Source of the DNA: Gammaproteobacteria bacterium
GTDB lineage: Bacteria; Pseudomonadota; Gammaproteobacteria; SZUA-229
Length of the DNA stretch: 13,895 bases
Assembly: GCA_023136715.1 (NCBI GenBank)
Contig: JAGLQT010000165.1
Location: forward strand, 1 to 13,895
Reading direction: 5' to 3'
In this document: positions 6,076 to 12,767 of the stretch, one piece after another
Layout: each line of letters starts with the position of its first letter
Numbering within the stretch: the stretch's first letter is position 1
Position numbers and translations under genes: made by a program
Notes under the pieces: generated by a model
Seen by the model: only the letters and a program-made list of their open reading frames with translations
The model's database searches: none
What the model was told of the DNA's origin: nothing

Positions 6076-7152
6076 CTACCAATCAGCACGATAATCGATA
6101 TTGACGAATCCCGGTGTCATCGAAGGCTCACTGTTGAGCGCACACTGGCTAGCGTCAAGACCATCAACCCAGTCACGATATTTGAGCAAAGGCGTAGGTG
6201 ACATGATGCAATTCGAATTGCCAAATGGGTGACCAAGGTGCAACAACTGATGGCCTATTTCATGTGTCAATAAGGCAGCAGCATAAGTGGTCGCCTGATC
6301 ACTGCTGTAAGTTTTATCATCGCGCAGTTCAACCAGCATTTCCGAATCATTGAGCATGGGATAAACCATGATGTAGACATAACTGCCATAACGCGCCTGT
6401 TTGCTATACGTCGTTGTGCCTGCTGTAATACCGCCGCGTATCGAAGAATGCACGCTTAAATCATACATTTCAGCACTGGCAACCAGCTGATTAGTAACCA
6501 CCACGTCATAAGGCACTTCTCCGTAACCCAGGCTATCCCACCATACCCATTCGTTATAGGGCTGGTCATCAATAACAGGACGTCCATCGGCCGCTTTTTG
6601 TGTTTGCCAGTACTTCAGTCTTTTTAGCAAGGTACCAACCAGTGCGGCAGACAACTGATTAATATCATTACCCTCAATGGGCGTCAGTAAATAAGGATTG
6701 GCATAATCGATGACCGCCTGACGGTGATCCCAGTATTTATTTATCAAGCCATCAATACTTTCCCGCATGTTGATGATATCTGTATTGCTGGCGGCACCAA
6801 ATTTTACAATCTCATTCCGCCTTTCTTTTTTGACATGCTCGGGCAGCGAATCAAATAATTTTTGAATAGTGATCTGTTTAGGTTTATCAAAAGCAACCGA
6901 CAGCTTGAAATGCTGTCTTACCATCAATACGGTTTTATCCAGTACCTGCTGCAATTGTTCATCGCTTAGTTGTGGGAAACGTGAATTAATGACGTTGGCA
7001 ACACGAAGATGAATCGTGTCATCGGGTAAGGCAGGCAATGGCAAAGCCTGCCACTGGGGATCTTTATCGCAGGATACTGCCACCGACAAAAGCAGCAAAA
7101 GCAGCAGCTGTTTGAGAACTGTTAAAACTGGCCTATCATCTTTCCTGATCAA
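6076..7152 (-). CDS. Putative lipoprotein with zincin-like HExxH motif
   Basis: Probable secreted metallopeptidase anchored as a lipoprotein; not recognised as a named protein. From the chosen start it has 358 residues. The N-terminus is RKDDR, then a leucine-rich core (LKQLLLLLLLSVAVSC) ending in a lipobox-like AVSC with lipid-anchor candidate Cys28. Near the C-terminus is HEIGHQLLHLGH (297-308), giving His297, Glu298, His301 and a third ligand His308 or His305. CIM (315-317) follows and resembles a metzincin Met-turn. Spacing is not the HExxHxxGxxH of metzincins. Cys315 and Cys337 could form a disulfide. The start TTG at 7152 is chosen because GGAG lies 7 nt upstream (7160-7163); TTG at 7176 is possible but has no ribosome site and would lengthen the signal. 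The gene lies between rimI (56 bp upstream) and prfC, where E. coli has yjjG. Confidence 0.8.
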   Translation of the reverse strand: MIRKDDRPVLTVLKQLLLLLLLSVAVSCDKDPQWQALPLPALPDDTIHLRVANVINSRFPQLSDEQLQQVLDKTVLMVRQHFKLSVAFDKPKQITIQKLFDSLPEHVKKERRNEIVKFGAASNTDIINMRESIDGLINKYWDHRQAVIDYANPYLLTPIEGNDINQLSAALVGTLLKRLKYWQTQKAADGRPVIDDQPYNEWVWWDSLGYGEVPYDVVVTNQLVASAEMYDLSVHSSIRGGITAGTTTYSKQARYGSYVYIMVYPMLNDSEMLVELRDDKTYSSDQATTYAAALLTHEIGHQLLHLGHPFGNSNCIMSPTPLLKYRDWVDGLDASQCALNSEPSMTPGFVNIDYRADW

Positions 7153-7208
7153 GGTACCGCTCCACACTTTTTTCAAGTACGTTACACGCTCTGAATTAGA
7201 ACATAACT

Positions 7209-7706
7209 CTAATCAGAAAAGCCAGCTTCCCCCAGGTAACGGGCAAGAATAATAGCATCTTCGCGACCGTTCTCTGCGGGGTAATAAGCCTTCCTTACGC
7301 CTAGCTCGTGAAAACCTTCAGACTGGTAAAGATCAATCGCCGACTGGTTGGAACGACGCACTTCTAACAAAATCATATCGACACCGGATTGTTCTGACTT
7401 TTGCATCAGCAAACGTAACAGCTCACGACCGATGCCTTTTCGGTGCTGATCCGGTCTGACGCAAAGATTGAGTACGTGCGATTCGCCAGGAGCCATCATC
7501 AAAACAGCATAGCCGACAATCGCTTCATCTTGCATCGCCACCCAACAACGATGCCCACGCACACAATCTCGAAATATGCCTATGGTCCAAGGGTGCGTAT
7601 AGGCTTGTACTTCAATGTCCATGACCTGTTTAAGATCATCACTGTGCATGGTTCTAAAGCTCAGCACACTACTAGCTGAAACAGCATCTTCGATACTTGC
7701 ACTCAT
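7209..7706 (-). CDS. rimI: Ribosomal protein-alanine N-acetyltransferase RimI
   Basis: GNAT acetyltransferase; in E. coli RimI acetylates the N-terminal alanine of ribosomal protein S18, using acetyl-CoA. Seen: the GNAT fold order, LNLCVRPDQHRKGIGRELL (79-97) with the acetyl-CoA pyrophosphate loop QHRKGIG, then LEVRRSNQSAIDLYQSEGF and the RimI-typical end YYPAENGREDAIILARYL. Length is 165 residues against 148 in E. coli; the excess is mainly an N-terminal extension before FRTMHSDDL, so Met20 could also be used. The ATG overlaps the stop of the upstream glycosylase gene (ATGA), implying translational coupling. The general GNAT assignment is certain; RimI is favoured over other GNATs by the GREDAII end and by the neighbourhood. 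Confidence 0.92.
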   Translation of the reverse strand: MSASIEDAVSASSVLSFRTMHSDDLKQVMDIEVQAYTHPWTIGIFRDCVRGHRCWVAMQDEAIVGYAVLMMAPGESHVLNLCVRPDQHRKGIGRELLRLLMQKSEQSGVDMILLEVRRSNQSAIDLYQSEGFHELGVRKAYYPAENGREDAIILARYLGEAGFSD

Positions 7707-8491
7707 TCTACTAATAGACTCTTCACTTGCAATAGATCTTGCCAGGCCTTTCTTTTCTCGCTGGGCTTACGTAATAAATAAGCAGGATGGAAGCTTGCAA
7801 CCAGGGGAATACCTTCAAAGTTATGCGCCTGCCCACGCAACACACCGATATTTTTACTGGATTTGAGCAAGGTCTGTGAAGCCATAGCACCGATAGCAAA
7901 AATCACTTTGGGTTGTAACAGTGCAATTTGCCGGTGTAGATATTGATGACAGGCATCCAGCTCAGCGGGCTGTGGATGACGATTTTCGGCGGGGCGACAC
8001 TTAACAATATTCGTGATGTATACATCTTCGCGCTGCAAATCAATCGCCTTCAGCATAGCCGTGAGCAGGTCGCCTGCTTCACCGACAAAAGGCATGCCCT
8101 GCTCTTCCTCATCCTGTTTTGGTGCCTCACCAACCAGCAACAACCTGGCATTTTGATTACCAGCACCGAATACGACTTGTGTACGTGATGAATGTAAATC
8201 GCACTGGCTACATTGTTGCACCATGGATTGCAGTTCAGGCCAACTGCTGCTCAAGACATCAGGCATAGGTGTTGAATCAACAGCTTCGGCGTGAACAATA
8301 TTCTCTTCCTGAACAGGTGCTTCAGTGACAGCGGTTTCAACCACAGCTGCCTCAACAACCTGAGTCTCAGCGGTAGAAACCGCATGAGAATAAAGCTCAT
8401 CCCATACCTGAACACCCATGGCATCCAGATAATAGCGCCTTAATTCCTCAGGCAATTCACAGCCGTCTGCTTTGTCCTGTGGCGCTGACAA
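7703..8491 (-). CDS. Uracil-DNA glycosylase family 4-type with psi-like N-terminal peptide
   Basis: Iron-sulfur uracil-DNA glycosylase (family 4 type) that removes uracil from DNA. The core begins near residue 84. Four cysteines suited to a [4Fe-4S] cluster are seen: Cys94, Cys97, Cys165 (KCRP) and Cys181. The uracil-pocket motif is GEAPKQDEEEQGMPFVGEAG (121-140), and the later motif is SFHPAYLLR. The 262-residue length exceeds the roughly 200 of minimal members because of an N-terminal addition. This has LRRYYLDAMGVQVWDEL (17-33) and then an Ala/Val/Glu/Thr-rich linker (about 37-80). The peptide resembles the N-terminus of DNA polymerase III psi (HolD). The start is TTG at 8491: an in-frame TGA lies 12 nt upstream, and GGTGA, 9 nt before the TTG, is a fair ribosome site. 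It follows leuA by 2 nt and overlaps rimI by 4 nt, so all three are probably cotranscribed. Confidence 0.92.
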   Translation of the reverse strand: MSAPQDKADGCELPEELRRYYLDAMGVQVWDELYSHAVSTAETQVVEAAVVETAVTEAPVQEENIVHAEAVDSTPMPDVLSSSWPELQSMVQQCSQCDLHSSRTQVVFGAGNQNARLLLVGEAPKQDEEEQGMPFVGEAGDLLTAMLKAIDLQREDVYITNIVKCRPAENRHPQPAELDACHQYLHRQIALLQPKVIFAIGAMASQTLLKSSKNIGVLRGQAHNFEGIPLVASFHPAYLLRKPSEKRKAWQDLLQVKSLLVE

Positions 8492-8493
8492 GT

Positions 8494-10050
8494 TTAAACA
8501 TCACCCAGTTGTGGATGCTCTCTTTCATCGGAACGCACCAGTTTATTCAGCGCATTGATGTAAGCCTTGGCGGAAGCAATAACAATATCGGTATCGGCAC
8601 CCTGGCCACTGACAATGCGCCCGGCTTTTTCCAGACGAACGGTGACTTCACCCTGCGCATCGGTGCCACTAGTTATCGCATTCACCGAATAAAGCTGCAA
8701 TTCGGTTTCGCTGTTGACCACGGACTCAACTGCACGAAAGACGGCGTCCACCGGGCCACTACCTTCAGATTTAGCGGGTACTTCTTTATCACCAACACTC
8801 AAGATCAATAAAGCATTGGGTTTTTCTCCAGTTTCAGAACAGACTTTAAGACTGACTAATTTGAAGTGCTCATTTTCAGCTGACCAGTTACTTTCTGCCA
8901 CCAGCGCCTGAAGATCTTCATCAAAAATCTCGTGTTTCTTATCGGCAAGGTCTTTAAAACGTGAAAAAGTCTCGTTTAATTCCTGCTCGGTAGCAAAGTC
9001 GATATTCAGTTCTTTCATGCGTGTCTTAAAAGCATTACGACCGGAGTGCTTGCCCATGACCATACGATTGGCTGACCAGCCGACATCCTGAGCACGCATA
9101 ATTTCGTAAGTCTCGCGACTTTTCAAAACGCCATCCTGATGAATACCTGATTCATGCGCGAAAGCATTCGCACCGACAATGGCTTTATTCGGCTGCACAG
9201 GAAAACCAGTAATACTCGATACCATGCGAGAACAGGACATGATCTGCGTGGTATCCAGTGTGGTATCACAGGGAAAAATATCCTGACGCGTGCGCACAGC
9301 CATAACTACTTCTTCCAGCGAAGCATTACCGGCACGTTCACCTAGGCCATTAATGGTACATTCAACCTGTCGCGCACCGTTCAAAACGGCCGCCAGAGAA
9401 TTACCTACGGCCAAACCCAGATCGTTGTGACAATGCACGGAGAAAATCGCCTTGTCTGAATTGGGAATACGCTCCAGTAAGTTTTTGATCAAATCGCCGA
9501 ACTGATGCGGAATGTTGTAGCCCACGGTATCAGGAATATTGATGGTGGTGGCACCGGCATCGATTACCGCTTCGATAATACGGCAAAGAAAATCCAACTC
9601 GGAACGGCCTGCATCTTCAGGTGAAAATTCAACGTTATCGGTCAAACCACGTGCTTGTTTGACCGATCTCACCGCTTGCTCAAGCACCTGCTCGGGTGAC
9701 ATGCGAAGTTTCATCTCCATATGAATCGGCGATGTCGCAATAAAAGTATGAATACGCGATGACTCGGCAGGTTTTAGTGCCTCACCGGCGCGGGCTATAT
9801 CTTTTTCCAGTGCGCGCGCCAGACCACAGACGGTACTGTCTTTGATAACGCTGGCAACGGCGCGCACCGATTCAAAATCACCGGGGCTGGCAATTGGGAA
9901 TCCGGCTTCGATAATATCGACGCGCATTTTTTCCAGCGCTTTCGCAATGCGTACTTTTTCATCACGGGTCATGGACGCGCCGGGACTTTGTTCGCCATCA
10001 CGCAAGGTGGTGTCGAATATGACTAATTTATCTTGATTGTTTTTGCTCAT
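8494..10050 (-). CDS. leuA: 2-isopropylmalate synthase
   Basis: First committed step of leucine synthesis: condenses acetyl-CoA with 2-ketoisovalerate to 2-isopropylmalate. Length is 518 residues, the usual size of the bacterial LeuA with regulatory domain. Seen: the DRE-TIM start FDTTLRDGEQSPGASM (12-27), EAGFPIASPGDFE (48-60), and the metal-binding HCHNDLGLAVGN (206-217) followed by NGARQVECTINGLGERAGN. Further on are SGIHQDG and GKHSGRNAFK. The C-terminal third (about 395-510, ending in GRIVSGQGADTDIVIASAKAYI) is the allosteric domain through which leucine inhibits the enzyme. The ATG has GGAG 6 nt upstream. The 262 bp between pssA and leuA contain a leader peptide gene and pairing elements, so expression is probably controlled by leucine supply. 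Confidence 0.98.
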   Translation of the reverse strand: MSKNNQDKLVIFDTTLRDGEQSPGASMTRDEKVRIAKALEKMRVDIIEAGFPIASPGDFESVRAVASVIKDSTVCGLARALEKDIARAGEALKPAESSRIHTFIATSPIHMEMKLRMSPEQVLEQAVRSVKQARGLTDNVEFSPEDAGRSELDFLCRIIEAVIDAGATTINIPDTVGYNIPHQFGDLIKNLLERIPNSDKAIFSVHCHNDLGLAVGNSLAAVLNGARQVECTINGLGERAGNASLEEVVMAVRTRQDIFPCDTTLDTTQIMSCSRMVSSITGFPVQPNKAIVGANAFAHESGIHQDGVLKSRETYEIMRAQDVGWSANRMVMGKHSGRNAFKTRMKELNIDFATEQELNETFSRFKDLADKKHEIFDEDLQALVAESNWSAENEHFKLVSLKVCSETGEKPNALLILSVGDKEVPAKSEGSGPVDAVFRAVESVVNSETELQLYSVNAITSGTDAQGEVTVRLEKAGRIVSGQGADTDIVIASAKAYINALNKLVRSDEREHPQLGDV

Positions 10051-10168
10051 GCTCTACTCCGGCAAAAAATACTTTGGCCAGTAATATACCAAAAAATGTA
10101 TAGAAAATATTGAATACGCGTTATGTCTCGCCAGACTTTCTTAATATGCCTTACGGCAGCAGGAGTAG
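10051..10168 (-). promoter_or_regulatory. Candidate leuA attenuator: leader Leu codons pair with leuA Shine-Dalgarno
   Basis: On the coding strand CTACTCCTGC (10159-10168, within leader codons 30-33) can pair with GCCGGAGTAG (10054-10063), with one mismatch and seven continuous pairs at the GGAGTAG side. That target contains the leuA ribosome site. A competing local stem uses GCCGG (10059-10063) with CTGGC (10077-10081). The leader stop codon lies in the loop of a small hairpin TGCC-GTAA-GGCA. A strong GC-rich terminator followed by T residues is not seen, so control may be at translation rather than transcription. Pairing is read from sequence; mechanism is inferred. Confidence 0.45.
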
Positions 10169-10255
10169 TAGCGGCAGATCACGCACAACAGAACACAAAG
10201 CACTCAGGGTAAGCGCTTTGCTGGTAGAAAAACTTTGTTGTTCTGAAGTATTCAT
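10151..10255 (-). CDS. Leucine-rich leader peptide of leuA, 34 residues
   Basis: Short reading frame from ATG at 10255 to TAA at 10151-10153. It encodes a peptide beginning MNTSEQQSFSTSKALTLSAL and ending LPLLLLLP. Nine of 34 residues are leucine, and the last eight codons before the stop include CTG, CTA, CTA, CTC, CTG, CTG for leucine. This is the classic design of an amino-acid operon leader, comparable in logic to E. coli LeuL, which has a run of leucine codons. It sits 100 bp upstream of leuA on the same strand, after the pssA stop and a promoter candidate. No Shine-Dalgarno is visible before the ATG, and a -10 hexamer lies only 11 nt upstream. A shorter version starting at GTG codon 24 (RDLPLLLLLP) is also possible. 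No long protein is expected from this frame; its role would be ribosome stalling. Confidence 0.62.
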   Translation of the reverse strand: MNTSEQQSFSTSKALTLSALCSVVRDLPLLLLLP

Positions 10256-10266
10256 GATTGCGTTTA

Positions 10267-10295
10267 ACTATAACGACAGATGCGATTTTGCACAA
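10267..10295 (-). promoter_or_regulatory. Candidate promoter for the leuA leader
   Basis: On the minus strand TTGTGC (10290-10295) and TATAGT (10267-10272) are separated by exactly 17 bp. The -10 matches 5 of 6 consensus bases; the -35 matches only the TTG. The predicted start point is about 3-5 nt before the leader-peptide ATG at 10255. The position just after the pssA stop and before the leader peptide fits an attenuated leuA transcript. Confidence 0.42.
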
Positions 10296-10319
10296 GCCCT
10301 GATAAGCAATAATCAGGAC
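10296..10319 (-). other. Stem-loop over the pssA stop codon
   Basis: GTCCTGAT and ATCAGGGC (coding strand) can form eight pairs, one of them G-U, around an 8-nt loop; the pssA stop codon lies at the base of the loop. No T-tract follows, so termination here is unproven. It may protect the pssA mRNA end. Confidence 0.3.
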
Positions 10320-11098
10320 TGGCGCTGCGAACGCTTTCGAATCCGACGCATAATACTGATTATTGGCCCCGACAAGGCATAGATAAGGAAGCCAGCAAAA
10401 AGTGTTTTTGGCGGATCTACCGCTATTAATACAAAAATCAATACGATGGCAAAAATCGCGATAAATGGTACTTTGTTTTTGAAGTCGAGATCTTTGAAAC
10501 TGTAATAAGAAACATTACTCACCATCAACAGGCCGGTTATTACTGTTAGCACCAATGCTACGGGTGCAACATCCTGGCCTTTTACCTGCTGATCAAAGAA
10601 AAACCAGACCATACCTACAACAACAGCTGCTGCTGCCGGGCTAGGCAAGCCCTGAAAATATCGTTTGTCGGTACTGCTCGCTTTGGTGTTAAAACGAGCC
10701 AGCCTTAGTGCGGCGGCGGCAACATAAATAAAAGCGCCCAGCCAGCCGAGTTTGCCCCATTGCCAGCCATACTCAACCATGGACGATAAAGACCAGATAT
10801 ACATCACCAATGCTGGCGCGACACCGAAAGAGACCATATCGGACAGGCTATCGTACTCTGCACCAAAGTCGCTTTGAGTATTGGTCATGCGTGCAACACG
10901 GCCATCGAGACCATCGAGAACCATGGCGATAAATACGGCCACGGCGGCTGGCTCAAATTTACCGTTCATCGCGGCGACGATGGCATAAAAGCCTGCGAAC
11001 ATGGCACCAGTGGTTAGCAAATTAGGCAGGAGATAAACGCCACGTCTTCTGGGCTTTATCGCTGACTCGTCGTTCTGTTGTTCGTTTTGATTATTCAT
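10313..11098 (-). CDS. pssA: CDP-diacylglycerol--serine O-phosphatidyltransferase
   Basis: Integral membrane enzyme that joins CDP-diacylglycerol and L-serine to phosphatidylserine, the precursor of phosphatidylethanolamine. The CDP-alcohol phosphotransferase motif is complete: Asp62, Asp65-Gly66, Ala69-Arg70, Gly79, Asp83, Asp87 (DGLDGRVAR ... GAEYDSLSD). Serine transferase character is supported by YLLPNLLTTGAMFAGFYAIV (22-41) before the motif and by RLARFN and YFQGLPSPAAAA after it. Several hydrophobic helices follow to about residue 250, and the C-terminus is basic (MRRIRKRSQ). Length 261 fits this membrane-type PssA, which differs from the peripheral E. coli enzyme. The ATG has no clear ribosome site. 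Position after ilvC is a known arrangement in proteobacteria, but a strong terminator separates the two here, so pssA probably has its own promoter in 11099-11131. Confidence 0.95.
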   Translation of the reverse strand: MNNQNEQQNDESAIKPRRRGVYLLPNLLTTGAMFAGFYAIVAAMNGKFEPAAVAVFIAMVLDGLDGRVARMTNTQSDFGAEYDSLSDMVSFGVAPALVMYIWSLSSMVEYGWQWGKLGWLGAFIYVAAAALRLARFNTKASSTDKRYFQGLPSPAAAAVVVGMVWFFFDQQVKGQDVAPVALVLTVITGLLMVSNVSYYSFKDLDFKNKVPFIAIFAIVLIFVLIAVDPPKTLFAGFLIYALSGPIISIMRRIRKRSQRQS

Positions 11099-11131
11099 AC
11101 TGCAAGATTAGTCTAATATGGGTTCAACACC

Positions 11132-11165
11132 AATAAAAAAGGGCTGTTTCCAGCCCTTTTTTATT
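11132..11165 (-). terminator. Intrinsic terminator after ilvC
   Basis: A perfect 15-bp stem: AATAAAAAAGGGCTG and CAGCCCTTTTTTATT around a 4-nt loop (11147-11150). The GC part GGGCTG/CAGCCC is followed by six T residues on either strand, so it can work in both directions. It lies 43 nt after the ilvC stop and 33 nt before the pssA start, so it should end most ilvIHC transcripts before pssA. Confidence 0.88.
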
Positions 11166-11173
11166 AAACGTAC

Positions 11174-11206
11174 AAATAACTCTATTACCAGAGGTAATAG
11201 TTATTT
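11174..11206 (-). other. Second stem-loop immediately after the ilvC stop
   Basis: AAATAACTATTACC and GGTAATAGAGTTATTT (coding strand) pair over 14 positions with a 2-nt bulge and a 3-nt loop, beginning 2 nt after the ilvC TAA. No T-run follows. Together with the terminator it makes a double hairpin at the 3' end of the ilv transcript, probably stabilising it. Confidence 0.55.
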
Positions 11207-11208
11207 GA

Positions 11209-12225
11209 TTAGTTTTTGCTTTTATCTACGATCTTGTTCGCTTTAATCCACGGCATCATGCTGCGAAGTTTTTCACCGGTAACTTCAATAGGGTGCTTAC
11301 GTGTTTCTTCACGTCTAGCTTCCAGATTCTTACCACCATCAGCCATTTCAGCCAGAAATTCTTTAGCAAACGCACCGCTCTGAATTTCACCGAGGATTTT
11401 CTTCATTTCAGCCTTGGTGTTTTCGTTAACAACACGTGGGCCACGAGAAACATCACCGTATTCCGCAGTGTTCGAAATTGAGTAACGCATGTCAGCGATA
11501 CCACCCTGGTACATCAGGTCAACAATCAGTTTCAGTTCGTGCAAACATTCGAAGTAAGCCATTTCTGGTGCATAACCTGCTTCAACCAGTGTTTCAAAAC
11601 CAGCCTGAACCAGTGCAGTAGTACCACCACACAATACAGCTTGTTCACCGAACAAATCAGTTTCAGTTTCTTCGCGGAAAGTAGTTTCGATGATACCTGT
11701 GCGACCACCACCAACACCTGAAGCGTATGACAATGCAATACTTCTAGCTGTACCAGTTGCGTCCTGTGATACGGCGATAAGATCAGGAATACCACCACCG
11801 TTTACAAATTCACTGCGAACCGTGTGACCCGGTGCTTTTGGTGCAATCATGATAACGTCGAGATCAGCACGTGGCTTGATGGCTTCGAAATGAATATTGA
11901 AACCGTGAGCAAAAGCCAGTGCTGCACCCTCTTTAATGTTTGGCTCGATTTGCTTAGCGTAAATTTCCGCCTGATTTTCATCAGGAGCCAGAACCATGAC
12001 AACATCAGCAGAAGCCACTGCATCTTCGATGGATGCCACTTTAAGGCCAGCCGCTTCAGCTTTAGCGGCTGAAGAAGAGCCTTCACGTAAACCAACAGTC
12101 ACATCGACACCTGAATCTTTCAGATTGTTAGCATGAGCATGGCCCTGTGAGCCATAACCAATGATGCTTACTTTTTTGCCTTGAATGATCGAAAGATCAC
12201 AGTCTTTATCATAAAAAATATTCAT
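11209..12225 (-). CDS. ilvC: Ketol-acid reductoisomerase (NADP+), class I
   Basis: Second common step of valine and isoleucine synthesis: isomerises and reduces 2-acetolactate (or 2-aceto-2-hydroxybutyrate) to the dihydroxy acid with NADPH and Mg2+. Length is 338 residues, typical of the short class I enzyme of pseudomonads and many bacteria, not the long class II form of E. coli. Seen: the Rossmann loop GYGSQGHAHANN (23-34); VGLREGSSSA (44-53) with Arg47 and serines for the NADPH phosphate; HGFNIHF (108-113) and APKAPGHTVR (128-137). The metal ligands are Asp190 and Glu194 (TDLFGEQ), Glu226 and Glu230 (FECLHE). The C-terminus ends RSMMPWIKANKIVDKSKN. The ATG at 12225 has only a weak GGA ribosome site. 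It lies 49 bp after ilvH and is followed by a double hairpin, so it is probably the last gene of ilvIHC. Confidence 0.98.
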   Translation of the reverse strand: MNIFYDKDCDLSIIQGKKVSIIGYGSQGHAHANNLKDSGVDVTVGLREGSSSAAKAEAAGLKVASIEDAVASADVVMVLAPDENQAEIYAKQIEPNIKEGAALAFAHGFNIHFEAIKPRADLDVIMIAPKAPGHTVRSEFVNGGGIPDLIAVSQDATGTARSIALSYASGVGGGRTGIIETTFREETETDLFGEQAVLCGGTTALVQAGFETLVEAGYAPEMAYFECLHELKLIVDLMYQGGIADMRYSISNTAEYGDVSRGPRVVNENTKAEMKKILGEIQSGAFAKEFLAEMADGGKNLEARREETRKHPIEVTGEKLRSMMPWIKANKIVDKSKN

Positions 12226-12274
12226 TTTTGTAGTCCAGTTTATTTACTTAAAATTATTTAAATTGATTCGAAGT

Positions 12275-12763
12275 TTAGCTCAGCACTCGCTCACCACGGC
12301 TGATACCCAGCAAACCTGAGCGCACGACTTCGTGAATAGTGGTACCTGATAACGCTTCCAGGAAAGCATCCATCTTTTCACCATTGCCGGTAATTTCTAC
12401 GGTGTAGGTAGTGTCGGTGACATCGATAATGCGAGCGCGGAAAATTTCCACCAGTCGCTTTACTTCATCGCGCGCTTCATTGGTCGCTTGCACTTTAATT
12501 AACATCAGCTCACGTTCAATATGCGCGTCTTCAGTCAAATCAAGCAGTTTAACGACATCAATCAACTTGTTAAGTTGTTTGCTAATTTGCTCGATGATGT
12601 CATCCGTACCCGAGGTGACAATCGTCATACGCGACAGGGTTGGATCATCTGTCGGCGCCACTGTCAGCGATTCAATATTGTAAGCACGCGCAGAAAATAG
12701 GCCTGCTACCCTCGACAGTGCACCCGCTTCGTTTTCTAATAGTATCGAAATAATATGTCGCAT
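12275..12763 (-). CDS. ilvH: Acetolactate synthase small (regulatory) subunit
   Basis: Regulatory subunit of acetohydroxyacid synthase; binds the large subunit, raises its activity and carries valine feedback inhibition. Length is 162 residues against 163 in E. coli IlvH, which it resembles throughout. The N-terminal ACT domain reads RHIISILLENEAGALSRV, then GLFSARAYNIESLTVAPTD (22-40) and LSRMTIVT, with the effector-site Asn/Gly residues in ENEAGALSRV. The C-terminal domain includes ERELMLIKVQA, RDEVKRLVEIFRARIIDVT and RSGLLGISRGE. The start follows the ilvI stop by 4 nt (TAG AAAC ATG), so the two subunits are translationally linked. The alternative symbol ilvN is used for the same family. 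Confidence 0.97.
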   Translation of the reverse strand: MRHIISILLENEAGALSRVAGLFSARAYNIESLTVAPTDDPTLSRMTIVTSGTDDIIEQISKQLNKLIDVVKLLDLTEDAHIERELMLIKVQATNEARDEVKRLVEIFRARIIDVTDTTYTVEITGNGEKMDAFLEALSGTTIHEVVRSGLLGISRGERVLS

Positions 12764-12767
12764 GTTT

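Noticed and set aside
7153..7176. Upstream TTG at 7176 as start of the zincin-like lipoprotein.
   Set aside because: No ribosome site precedes it, whereas TTG at 7152 has GGAG at 7-nt spacing and gives a normal-length lipoprotein signal.
10054..10105. Transcription terminator in the leuA leader (TTTTGG...CCAAAG followed by TATTTTTT).
   Set aside because: The stem has only six pairs with two G-C and one G-U; not convincing as an intrinsic terminator, so a translational model is preferred.
10110..10382. 90-codon plus-strand frame across the pssA-leuA gap.
   Set aside because: It is antisense to the leader peptide and to the end of pssA, has no ribosome site and gives a low-complexity Arg/Ser-rich product; a shadow frame.
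11532..12095. Open frames on both strands inside ilvC (82-88 codons).
   Set aside because: All lie within the certain ilvC gene and show no family features; they reflect codon bias of ilvC.
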